Under the pieces are notes generated by a model that was not told the DNA's origin, ran no database searches, and saw only the letters and a list, made by a program, of their open reading frames with translations. The translations under genes were made by a program, and so were the position numbers. DNA of 47,500 nt from Chrysomallon squamiferum (taxonomy: Eukaryota > Mollusca > Gastropoda > Neomphalida > Peltospiridae), in assembly GCA_012295275.1 (NCBI GenBank), contig CM022666.1, positions 11,624,577 to 11,672,076 of the forward strand, read 5' to 3'. Positions 1-11,732 of this stretch are shown piece by piece (positions within the stretch are counted from its first letter, which is position 1; the number at the start of each line of letters is the position of its first letter).

Positions 1-402
1 AATATTATGAATGTTACATTCAACTGATACTTCTTATTTGATTAATTAATCGAATACTAAATATGCAAATTAAGACTTAAGCAACAATAAACTCGATGAA
101 ATTGATTTACTTTGAATAAACAGCGGATCGGTGCGAAGCATTCCATCGCAAGAGATCTATTTCGATCCTGCATTGTTTTGCTAAAACAAATTATATTTTA
201 TTTCACAGTGAAATTGCCAGTGTTTGGCTCACGCTAGATGGCGCTATAAAGATGTCTGTGAATGTTCCAGAGGGTGTCACACAAACGTAGAATACTAATG
301 ACTAATTAAATTCCTGTTTGTATTTGTAATAACTACGAATGTAAACAAATTTAGTAACTGTTTGGATATTTTCGTAATAGCCTGCGTATTAAAATAAAAA
401 GC
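1..402. other. Non-coding window edge
   Basis: I see no convincing exon here. The stretch contains an AATAAA hexamer on the minus strand (197-202) that could end a minus-strand transcript coming from the open frame at 403-585, and a GGCGCTATAAA motif on the plus strand (240-250) that recurs inverted at 759-769. Confidence 0.5.
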
Positions 403-585
403 CTATCCGATGTGAACAAACAGGATATGGAAATTTTCAATTTTTGGTCGCACTACAGTGGCCGCAGTACCAGTCGACCCTTTAATTTTCACGTCCATTG
501 GAGACGAAACTAATTGTTTATATATAAAATTGATTTCTGATGCCAAACCGCATCCTCCATTGAGGGCGTGTTCGTTTTTGAGCAT
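403..585 (-). CDS. Weak candidate small ORF, 60 aa, downstream of a TATA box
   Basis: An open frame runs on the minus strand from about 687 to a TAG at 403. The first ATG below the TATA-like box at 757-764 is at 585 and lies in this frame, giving 60 residues beginning MLKNEHALNGGCG. The part of the frame between 687 and 585 has no ATG. Base use is richer in CpG than the surroundings, which is why the frame stands out. An AATAAA lies about 200 bp past the stop. I recognise no domain, signal peptide or membrane segment. It could be a small lineage-specific gene, one exon of a gene leaving the window, or chance. No function is proposed. Confidence 0.25.
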   Translation of the reverse strand: MLKNEHALNGGCGLASEINFIYKQLVSSPMDVKIKGSTGTAATVVRPKIENFHILFVHIG

Positions 586-756
586 AGTTTCCAGCAGACG
601 AGGAGTTAGATTAATCGACTTGTGAGTTTTGTTATTGTTTTCCAATAGATTGGCGGCCGCGGTGGTTTGTGTAGCGGAAATGAAATGTTATTGAGTATGT
701 ATTGTTGGCGAATTTTTATGATCGCTTTTATGCGCGATGCAAATAAACCTGGATCT

Positions 757-764
757 CTTTTATA
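757..764 (-). promoter_or_regulatory. TATA-box-like motif
   Basis: On the minus strand this reads TATAAAAG, a match to the TATA consensus, preceded by GGCGC. It lies about 170 bp upstream of the first in-frame ATG of the candidate ORF. The same GGCGCTATAAA string occurs in opposite orientation at 240-250, so it may instead be part of a repeat terminus. Confidence 0.3.
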
Positions 765-1149
765 GCGCCTACTGCTTCGCTGTACTAGTTATACATTTCC
801 GTGCATCGATAAATACGTAGAATCAATACGTATATATTTTTAATCTTTCTTTTTCTTTCAACAATTCATTTATTATATAAATATAATTCGCTGAAAACAG
901 TATTTAAGTATTTTCCGATATAGAGTTTTTAATCTTGAGTAATATTGATAAGGAGAAAAAAAAAAAAAAAAGAAGAAGAAAAAAAAATTTAAACAGTAAA
1001 CCATTCCGAAATATTTCTGAATGGTCAAGTAAATTTGGGTTGAATGGTCAGGTAATTTGTTTATTCTGTAAATAATTAATCAACATTGTCCTCATTGAAA
1101 ATCTAATCAGAAGATTAAAGAACTGAAAACCCGTGAGATCAAGACAGAG

Positions 1150-1445
<296 letters not shown>

Positions 1446-1819
1446 ACAAAAAGAGCGCGAGAGAGAGAGACAGAGGCATGAATTAAGATACCTATGTACA
1501 GGTTCAGAATGTTGTTTTGCGGGAAATTATACAAAACTAATAAATATTTAATATGTCCTCGTGTTCCACTCTTAACGCAAAAACCTAATTTACAACTTTA
1601 TCATGTATCAAAGAGAATACATAACACACAAGTAAACCTGAACTACACCCGTGAACATTAATTAATCAGTGGGGTATTAAAAATGGGGATATTCTTTTAT
1701 AACTGGCACTAAATATGTAAGCTGGTAATTTGAACGTGATATATTCATTGAAGCTTCTACGAGAGAAACATGCCACATACATACACACAATACACACATA
1801 GAGACATACATATACACAC

Positions 1820-1822
<3 letters not shown>

Positions 1823-1874
<52 letters not shown>
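1823..1874. repeat. TA dinucleotide microsatellite
   Basis: Uninterrupted TA repeat of 52 bp, flanked by CA-rich sequence. It produces spurious IYIYIY frames on both strands. Confidence 0.95.
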
Positions 1875-1877
<3 letters not shown>

Positions 1878-4121
1878 GCACACGCACACAAACTCAATCT
1901 GTTTTCGTCATCTCTTTCTTTCTTTCTGACTTTGCCTTTCCTCTGTCAAGTATATGAGTGTGCGTGTGTCTGAATTTCACAGTTTTCTTAAATTTTTTTT
2001 GTTTTAAAAATTAAATAATAAATAAAATAAAATAAAACAAAAGTTAAATGATGTTGTTTTTAAAATACGTTAATCCCAACCTGACATTAAAATGCGTTTC
2101 GTTTTATCTAAGTTTATGGATTGGTGCTTCTTTTTATTTAGCACGGAGTGAATATCTCTTAACACTGTGCAAGTTAGAATAACACAATTTAAAAATTAAA
2201 CAACTCTCAAATTAACAGGGGTAAAATTTCTAACTTTGATAGGGGACAGTAGAGAAGTAGGTTAAGGAGGTTTCAAATGTGTCTCTGACTGGTTTGAAAG
2301 TTAAAATGACTTACTGGACTACATCATATGGTGTGACTGTTATTCGTCTTACATTACCGGTTCCGTTAAATACATAAATAAAATAAAATAAAATAAATGA
2401 AATCACCTCAGCACTTTCATATTAATGGAAATTAGTGTCACTTACAGATTTTTCATGTATGTGTATGTTTATGTATACAATAACACATATAAGAGAAAGT
2501 AAGAAACTGAGTGAGTGAAGGAGAGAAAGAGCGAGAATAATTATTATGTTCTTTCTTAACATGCCTTACTCTTATTGATTAGCAGTAAGTGATATTTTAT
2601 AGGTTCCTTTCCACAGACAGGAAAACAGTAACAAATGTCTGGTAAAATCAAGACGAAGAGCACTGCTAGAACAGGAAACGGCCCCTCTGTTACACTAACG
2701 ACCACTCATATATGGAGATTAAATTACCATGCAGTATTTTCTTGGCATGCAATGGTTAAATAGAAAGTGTTTGAATGTGTCGATTCGTGAAAATAATCAA
2801 TTCGCTCAGGTTTAGACGTGTTTTTCACATTCCTACACCGCTGTAACCATTGTAGTCTCGTCTTTAACCATTATTTACCAATGTCATAAATAAATACGTC
2901 CCAGCCTCACGAAAATTAAACTGTTTTACAATCATACGGTGAACTATGGATTTTATTGCTTCGCTAAAATGATGTCAGTGATTAATTTTGTCTGCTTTGT
3001 CTATTAAAGCTTAAATACAGATCTTATCACTTTTATTTTATTTTATTTCATTTCATTTTATTTTATTTTATTTTTAAGACAAATACAAAATTTAAGAAAA
3101 CTGGTCTGTGAAATTGAGACACACACGCACACTCATATACTTGTCAGAGCATATATACTGCTAAATAAATAAGTGGAGAAGAATAACAATGAATTAATAG
3201 AAAATAATATATGTATTTAGGAAATAGAAATGGGAGACATTACATGGCCTATAATATATATATATATATGTATCATAGTTATAATGTAAATTTTAAAATC
3301 TTTTTTCTCTGTGAATCGTCTTGTAGAAGATAAAACTCTGCATGGTTTTATTTCTAAGAGAAAAGTGATGTTCCATACTCCGCACGCCATAAACAATTTA
3401 GAGGTCCAAAATTAAAGAGAGATCGTTATCATCATCCAAATTGAAAGACATTTCTATGGCTACAGTACATTTCACAGTTAATTAGAGATTTTACACTTTC
3501 ATAAACTCAAAATGTATATGACGTCTTTTGGCAAAAATTATCATTGTTATCTAAATTTGTTTGTTTTGTTTTTCTTTTATCATAGTTCATTAAAATATCT
3601 GGCGAGACTGTTAAAATCCACAGCGCGCTAGTAAGAAACATTGTCTCTTTTTTAAAACTTGTCTGCGACAAAAAACACTTTTCACCGCTCAAACAGGTTC
3701 ATTTCATCTGCTTTTATTTCGTTTGTTACTGAAGAACTTACACACTGCACGGGGTTTGTGTGCGCTTGTTGCTGTTTTCCCGGTTTAGAGAGTTGTTTTG
3801 TCTTGTTAACAGACCGGTAGAACCTTTGCTTGATCTAAACAAAACTGTATCTCTGATTGTTTTCAGGTTCAGGTTTTCAGTCATCGCCTTTACTGGCGTC
3901 GTATTTACTGGCTTCGATAATCTTCTTACTGACTAATGTTCTGTCGGTGTGATTAAGTGATAACCGGCTGATTTATCTCAATGTTAAAATATGTGCATTT
4001 ATAATTTATTATTTTTCCATGAACGACTGTTTTGTTGACTAAATAACTAATGATCACAGACGAGTCGTTTCTGCTAGACATCTTTTTTAAATTATTATTT
4101 AGGTAAAGTCTTCTTCTCTAC

Positions 4122-4122
4122 A

Positions 4123-4161
<39 letters not shown>

Positions 4162-4179
4162 CATAATAATAATAATAAT
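4122..4179. repeat. AAT trinucleotide microsatellite
   Basis: AAT repeat with a single C interruption near 4162. Confidence 0.95.
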
Positions 4180-4842
4180 GTTATTGGTTTTGATGCAAAA
4201 TAATTATATCAAAGTTCTTACAATCTTTGAATCTCTACCTAGTTTAGTTTAGTTATACTAGAAATATTTTTAACTTCGGGTTCATGAAATTGTATCTTTG
4301 GAAAATCGAAGGCAAATTTTAAATACATATATTAGCACTCGGATCGCATTTTGCTACTGTGTGCACCTCTGGGAGACAGAATCATCTCTGGTATAAGATC
4401 GTTTTAAGGTTTGATGAATCCACATTTGACCGAGAAGAAGTAACACGGGCAGTATTTCTACTTCAAAATATAAATAATGTGAAGACCGATCAAATATGAA
4501 AATTTTGTTACATTTGAGATTTGTATATATTTTTAAATATAAAATTACAAAACCATATTTAGTAATAATAAGATAACAATTAAATAATTTCTGAGAAAAC
4601 AGAGTCTCTTTGATGTTTTCAGTTCAGATGTTTGGGGTAATTTACAGGTATTTTTAATTTGATGTATAAATGGTAATTTGAAATAAACCAGTTCAGAACA
4701 GAAAGTGATAAACACACACACACATACACACACAGATATATGTACATATACATATAAACACAAAAAGACACAAATGCATATATATACATCCTTTCATTTA
4801 ATGTATATTTATGTTTGCATATAATAATTTTAATAATGTGAG

Positions 4843-4848
<6 letters not shown>

Positions 4849-4898
<50 letters not shown>
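4849..4898. repeat. GT dinucleotide microsatellite
   Basis: Uninterrupted GT tract of about 50 bp, followed by GT-rich degenerate sequence with several ACTAGTAT and GTGTG motifs to about 5090. Confidence 0.95.
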
Positions 4899-4901
<3 letters not shown>

Positions 4902-5542
4902 ATAGTCATATACTAGTATATTTGTATGAATTTCATGGAGTGGACTGCAATATTCATGTATACTAGTATGTTTATATATGTGTGTGTGAATTTGATAGTC
5001 ATATTTACTAGTATGTTTGTATGTGTATGAATTTGATAGAAAACTGCAATATTCGTGTATACTAGTATGTTTGTGTGTTGTGTGTAACCATGTAGAGATG
5101 CTAAGTTAAATAATATTTGTTCAGTGTAAGAGGTCACCTGTCTAGTTGTCGCTGCCTGTGTGTCTTCATGAATGTGCCTCATTAAGAATTCTTAGGAAGA
5201 AAACGATGGAAATTACCGCTAATGGAGATTCAGTATTAAGATGATCAGATCACTACAACACGTTATGCTGTTTACAAGGTGGACATCCTCCTTCGCCAGG
5301 CACTGGCCATTGAGAGAGCACGTAACTTGCCTCCCAAACACTGAAACACCAGTCAATATCGTCAATACAAACAGCACGTGCTTATAATGGATGCTAGCGA
5401 GACTTGCAAGCTCCTCCCTAAATGGCGCGGACTCTATGTATTTCAGTGACCAGAAGCGGGCCATTCCTTTGACTACCATCGTTCCTACACATCAGTCCTA
5501 CTTCTGAAAGTCCATTAGCAACAGAAGATAAGAAACCCAGCC

Positions 5543-5610
5543 ATGACATTTAGCAAGAATCAGTTCCTGGTCAGCTTTCTCTGCGGACTCTCGTGTTGCT
5601 TTCTTTTATG
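5543..5610 (+). CDS. Neuropeptide precursor, exon 1 (signal peptide)
   Basis: The ATG at 5543 sits in a favourable context (AGCCATGA) and opens a 22-codon frame with a hydrophobic core, FLVSFLCGLSCCFLLC, which is typical of a secretory signal peptide. The exon ends in phase 2 at a consensus donor, GTAAGT (5611-5616). Joined to the acceptor at 19367, the split codon becomes Cys23 and the frame runs on as KSVAASQNN, which supplies a plausible signal-peptidase site after SVA or SVAA. The match of signal peptide, donor and phase to the peptide-bearing exon is the evidence that they belong together despite the ~13.8-kb gap. The exact transcription start is not visible. An alternative upstream exon for the peptides cannot be excluded without transcripts. 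Confidence 0.75.
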
Positions 5611-8600
5611 GTAAGTAAGAAACTTTATCTAATTTAGTTTTTAGTTTTTTGTATAAAACAGAAGTTAGGAAAAATATATATATGTAAGTATGTGTGTATG
5701 TGTGTATTTGTGTCTGAAATCATTATTTCTCTTTACTAAAGAAATATCGAAAGCATTATAATTTATTTTTTCATTTGTAGTTTTTAATGTTGAATGTTTT
5801 GCGGTATATATAAAGAGAAATACCATGTCTGGGTGTGATTAACATAGCTATCCAAAACTTTAACCTAAAATCCTATAACGAAATTTCATTCTTACCAAAA
5901 TGTTTCACAAACCTCTTTTCAGTTATTTTCTTCTTTTCTTGTTAAAAGTTTGTGATTAGTTCAAAGTACATTTGAGTAACATCAAACCATTAGTCCTAAA
6001 ATTTACTAGTATACGGTTTGTGATATCTAACATAATAGACATGTTCCTCGAGTCTATTTTTATTCATGGAATTCTTATACATATAATTACGTTTCCGATC
6101 TCACTGTGTAAGATTTCACTGTGGTGCAAACACAAATACAAATAATCAAACCCCGTATCAAGATAATCATAGTCTGAGTGATTCTTTTCTGTATTTGTTA
6201 TTATCTTGTAGAAAATATCGACTGGGTTTAAGTAGTTGAGAAGATATAATGCATTCATTAAAAAATATTTCATATTAACTTGAAAATATATGAGCTGAAG
6301 AATGCTAATCTTCTGTTAGTTTCACATAATATTTCATATACTATTTTACTGATACACTTGTAAAAATTACTCTTTGAGAAAAATGATTTTCTAAGTCTAA
6401 TGTAGAAACTGTCCAATTCTTGCCATTTCACTTTATTTATTACAACGAACTTGCGAAAGAAATGTGTGTTAGTTCAGTACAGATTAAAAAAATAACAAAA
6501 AAAACAACAAAAAAAAAACAACAACTAAAAAACCCCTCAAACAAACAAAGCAATCAACCATGCATTCTGTTCAGTGAATCGGAAAGGGAAAAACCAGCAC
6601 AACTTTATCTTCTGCTGCCTTTCTGCAGCCGATAACAATATCTGATATTCTGATACCATTGGGTCAAGTATTAAATGAAATTGCACTGACCAAATGACCA
6701 TCGTTAACTATTTCTTTTCTTCACATTTTAAATTCATTTGTGTTACAAGACATAATTACGTCACTAAGTCACAATTATTATTTTTTTAATTTATTTATTT
6801 AAAACAATAAGAAGTCATTTGGATTCAAAAGACGCTGCTATATTGTACGCACAAACTGAAATAGTTGTTTGTTATTTTGATAAACGTGTTTGATCTTCAC
6901 CGTTATCTAATTTGTTTTCTTGTTAAAAGAAGCACACTGAACCTTTATTGTACAGATAACAGTCAGTGTTTTGAAGAATTTTCTGTTTGTTGGAACACTG
7001 GTTTAATAATGTCAAAATAATGACGCTGTCAAGACGCGTGAATTGCCTTCTGGATCTGACGTTGGCGAATTATTAATTTTTAAATAGAAAAAGTAGAAAG
7101 AATCACTAATTTTCACAACTAATTTTACTTTGGGCCATTCATGAGGCGATCATTCTAAGTAAGTTATTTTTAAACATCAACGATAAAATGCCAATAATCT
7201 TTTGTGTGATGTTGCGGAAAACAAAACTGAAAACAACTTCGGTTTTAATCTCAACAAATGTCGTCCTTAGCTTTAGGCCAGTTTTGAAATAGACGCATTT
7301 CTTCGTTGAATGTAAGGTTTAATTTATTTGATATGAGATAGGGACTCTTTTGTTTTATTTTTTATTGTTTTCTCAGAGAGTAAATTGTTTTGATATTCAT
7401 AGCGATAGGTACTTTTATTTTTCTTATTAAATTAATATTTTAAAGTAATTCGGACGTTTCTTTTTGTCGTAAAATAAAAGGTTTTATTAAAGCAATTGTT
7501 AAATACATATACATGTGTGTGTAGCTGGAAGTACACTCGTGTAAACACATGTTTAGTTAATAGTTCAGTGAGACATTCTGACGGTTCTTCTGATTTCCTA
7601 CTAACCTAATTCGCATTTGACACGCGCAGTTATAATACTTCCGGTGTTAGAGGTTTTACGTTTGTGCTGATGTCGGAAATCTCGTTTGGCTCTCCGGCTA
7701 TTCCAACTCGTGTTATTACTTAACAGTCTGAAGAAGGTCAAGAAGCGACGTCAATTTGCATGAATTCGGTAGGAATTTTAAAGTACAGGTTTGAGTACTG
7801 ACTTACCACTAGTACCTGATAGCTTCTGCTCAGGAACAATTTCAGTTAAAATTTTGCTGAAGACATCAATACACCGATAAATTTTCAATGAATTTTAAAG
7901 ACTTTCTGAAGCATAATTTAGCTTTTTTCACGCATTTTTTCACGCAATACTTATAAGCATAGCATCTTGTATTTATTAAAACATCGTACATATGAAAACG
8001 TTTCGTGATTGTGACCATTACTTGGAATAATCTTCAGAACGAGGCTTCGTCTGAACAATTCTGCATGTTTGAGCGAAGTCGTAGGTGGACGTTAGTGTGA
8101 GTTAAGAAGTTCTGATATGAGTCTGGTTGAAATATGTTAATAATTAATTATTTTCCCTTTCATAATCCATTATTTGACATAGTGACCTTGTATGTCTTAA
8201 TGTCCCAAAGAGGAACTTTGGCTTCCATTAGGGACATCGATGCTGGCAGAGCTTAGACAGATATGTACTAAGGGTGAGGTAACTCTAACAGAAACTCGAA
8301 TGCTGAAGTCAGAAGTATTGGGTTGCACAGCGCATTACTATGCAGCAATAGCAACAAGCAAACGAAAAAATAAATAAATAAAATAAAAAATACCGCGGAA
8401 ATACAGTTTGGTACATTATCTAGTAACAAATAATCCTTTATCTTATAGTCTGACAGGAATAGTGTTACAGACAAGTGTCTCATTTAAACATATGAAATTC
8501 TTTACAGAATGAATAATGTTCGTATAAAATTTAAATCATATTGAATACGTCTAAAGTTAGTAATATTTTTAGTAACATGTCAGAACCAAAATCTACAATC

Positions 8601-8641
8601 ATCGGCATTACAATAGGAAATAAACGAAACATAAACAATGA

Positions 8642-10524
8642 TTAATTGTAACAACAAACTAACTTATTAATTACTGCTACTTGTAAGAACAACAGTAAAC
8701 TTACATCTGATTTACTGCGTACTGTTTCAGTTGTAAGAACAACAGTAAACTAACTAACTAATTTACTATTGCTAGTTGTAAAAACTATAGTAAACTAACT
8801 TACTAATTTACTACTGCTAGTTGTAAAAACAACAGTAAACTAACTTACTAATTTTGTGCGTACTGTGTCAGTCGTATGAACAACAGTAAACTGACTTACT
8901 AATTTTGTGCGTACTGTGTCAGTTGTATGAACAACAGTAAACTAACTGCTAATTTACTGCGTACAGTGTTAGTTGTATGAACAACAGTAAACTAACTTAC
9001 TAATTTACTGCGTACTGTGTCAGTTGTATGAACAACAGTAAACTGACTTACTAATTTTGTGCGTACTGTGTCAGTTGTATGAACAACAGTAAACTGACTT
9101 ACTAATTGACAGCTGCTAGTTGTAAAAACAACAGTAAACTGACTTACTAATTTACTAATTTACTGCGTACTGTGTCAGTTGTATGAACAACAGTAAACTA
9201 ACTACTAATTTACTGCGTACTGTGTCAGTTGTATGAACAACAGTAAACTTACTAATTTTGTGCGTACTGTGTCAGTTGTATGAACAACAGTAAACTGACT
9301 TACTAATGTTGTGCGTACTGTGTCAGTTGTATGAACAACAGTAAACTGACTTACTAATTTATTACTGCTAGTTGTAAAAACAACAGTAAACTGACTTACT
9401 AATTTTGTGCATACTGTGTCAGTTGTATGAACAAAAGTAAACTGACTTACTAATTTACTGCGTACTGTGTCAGTTGTATGAACAACAGTAAACTAACTGC
9501 TAATTTACTGCGTACTGTGTCAGTTGTATGAACAACAGTAAACTGACTTACTAATTTATTACTGCTAGTTGTAAAAACAACAGTAAACTGACTTACTAAT
9601 TTAGTACTGCTAGTTGTAAAAACAACAGTAAACTGACTTACTAATTTAGTACTGCTAGTTGTAAAAACAACAGTAAACTGACTTACTAATTTTGTGCATA
9701 CTGTGTCAGTTGTATGAACAAAAGTAAACTGACTTACTAATTTACTGCGTACTGTGTCAGTTGTATGAACAACAGTAAACTAACTGCTAATTTACTGCGT
9801 ACTGTGTCAGTTGTATGAACAACAGTAAACTGACTTACTAATTTTGTGCGTACTGTGTCAGTTGTATGAACAACAGTAAACTGACTTACTAATTTACTAA
9901 TTTACTGCGTACTGTGTCAGTTGTATGAACAACAGTAAACTAACTTACTAATTTTGTGCGTACTGTGTCAGTTGTATGAACAACAGTAAACTGACTTACT
10001 AATTTACTGCGTACTGTGTCAGTTGTATGAACAACAGTGAACTAACTGCTAATTTACTGCGTACTGTGTCAGTTGTATGAACAACAGTAAACTAACTACT
10101 AATTTACTGCGTACAGTGTTAGTTGTATGAACAACAGTAAACTAACTTACTAATTTACTTTACTTGTAAAAACAAGTAAACTAACTACTAATTTACTGCG
10201 TATTGTGTCAGTTGTATGAACAACAATAAACTAACTTACTAATTTACTACTGCTAATTATAAAAACAACAGTAAACTGGCTTACTAATTTACTACTGCTA
10301 GTTATAAAAACAACAGTAAACTCTTACTAATTTACTACTGCTAGTTATAAAAACAACAGTAAACTCTTACTAATTTACTACTGCTAGTTATAAAAACAAC
10401 AGTAAACTAACTTACTAACTTACTGTGTACTGTAAAAATAATAGTAAACTAACTTACTATGTACTGTAAGAATAATAGTAAACTAACTTACTAACTTACT
10501 GTGTACTGTAAGAATAACAGTAAA
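8642..10524. repeat. Minisatellite, ~45-51-bp unit, roughly 40 copies
   Basis: Tandem units share a core AACAACAGTAAACT followed by TACTAATTT. Two main unit types are interleaved. One, about 51 bp, contains GTACTGTGTCAGTTGTATGA. The other, about 45 bp, contains CTGCTAGTTGTAAAAACAAC. The centre is homogeneous while both edges (8642-8800 and 10200-10524) are degenerate, as expected of an array evolving by unequal exchange. A block with two diagnostic variants (GTGCATACTG and ACAAAAGTAAACT) appears near 9407 and again near 9694, a period of 287 bp, so there is some higher-order repetition. Each unit contains small dyads, described in the findings. No coding potential is seen. Confidence 0.95.
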
Positions 10525-11345
10525 CTTACATCTAATCTGTGTAGCGTTACTTTCAAGAAATCTAGTGAACTTAAATTGTAAGAACAGTAGTCTAATTTAT
10601 TAATTGTAATATGATATAAATTTCCTTTGAGAAAACCGATGAATGAAGGAAGGTTCGAAAAAAATATATATATATACAGTTTGAATTACAACTGTGATGT
10701 GACTGAGACAAGTAACACACTGCAGAACATCATTTAAATAAAACATTCGTTCCTGGAAGAGAACAAAAAAATCTGCATAAAGAGGAGGGAAGGGGAATTA
10801 GGGCGAGGGATGTACATGAAATAATAATAGCCACGTCTATGAAATTTTTCTTTCTTTTACTCACCATTTTAGTATATTTAACTTTGCTTGACACTCAATA
10901 GCCGATACGGTTTTTGTGCAGGGGTGTCGTTAAACATTCATTCTTTCGTTCTTTCACTCAGTTAAGTAGTTAAGATTACTGGGGGATTAGCACGCAGTTC
11001 AGAGGATTCACAAACCGTTCAGATAGTAGGAGTAGACAGACAGTTCAAACTAAAGGGCTCACTCAAACAGGGTACGATTATTAACTTTATAATTAAACAG
11101 TTTAAAGTGTACGCTGTAATGAACGCTGAAGAGAAAACAGCTATGAAGTCAAATGTTCTGTGAGTCGGTACAGTAACAACTGTTTAACACTGCGTGTCTG
11201 ACTGTGTTAGATAAGTTCTCTGAGCAGCAGCTTATTTCAATACAACAGCAACAGCAGCAATAATAATAAAAGTGGTTGGCTACTGATAGTAAAAAAGAGT
11301 TAAAAATACATATTTTTTCTAAATAAATATTACAAGTGCATATTA

Positions 11346-11512
11346 AAAATAATAATAATAATAATAATAAATAAAAAAATTAATAAATAATAAAATAAAA
11401 AATAAATAAATATAAAATTAAATTAAAATAAAAAAAATAAAATAAAAATAATATTAAAAAAAAAAAAAAAAAATAAAATAAAATAAAATAAAATAAAATA
11501 AAATAAAATAAA
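11346..11512. repeat. AAT, poly-A and AAATA tract
   Basis: Low-complexity run: AAT repeats (11347-11369), mixed AAATA, a poly-A run near 11457-11473 and a clean AAATA array to about 11512. No gene content. Confidence 0.9.
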
Positions 11513-11674
11513 GTAATTAAATTTATAAAATAACACGAAAGCGAAGTTTTTCTAATTACTGACATGTGCTGTTAGTCCCAGGAGACGAGTGGAGATAAGT
11601 GAACTGCAAACACAAGTCAACCAGCCTCTGAAATCATTATCTGCAGAGAAAGTCATCACAGTAAATATTCGTAT

Positions 11675-11678
<4 letters not shown>

Positions 11679-11730
<52 letters not shown>
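11679..11730. repeat. GT dinucleotide microsatellite
   Basis: Uninterrupted GT repeat of 52 bp inside the neuropeptide intron. Confidence 0.95.

Positions 11731-11732
<2 letters not shown>

Noticed and set aside
650-670. GCGGCCGCGG beside CCGCGG-like sequence, reminiscent of a cloning-vector polylinker
   Set aside because: The order of sites does not match the common polylinker and the flanks are ordinary genomic sequence, so vector contamination is unlikely.
5219-5479. Minus-strand frame of 86 codons upstream of the neuropeptide exon 1
   Set aside because: Overlaps the probable promoter/5' UTR of the plus-strand gene and shows no domain; the openness is explained by lower AT content.
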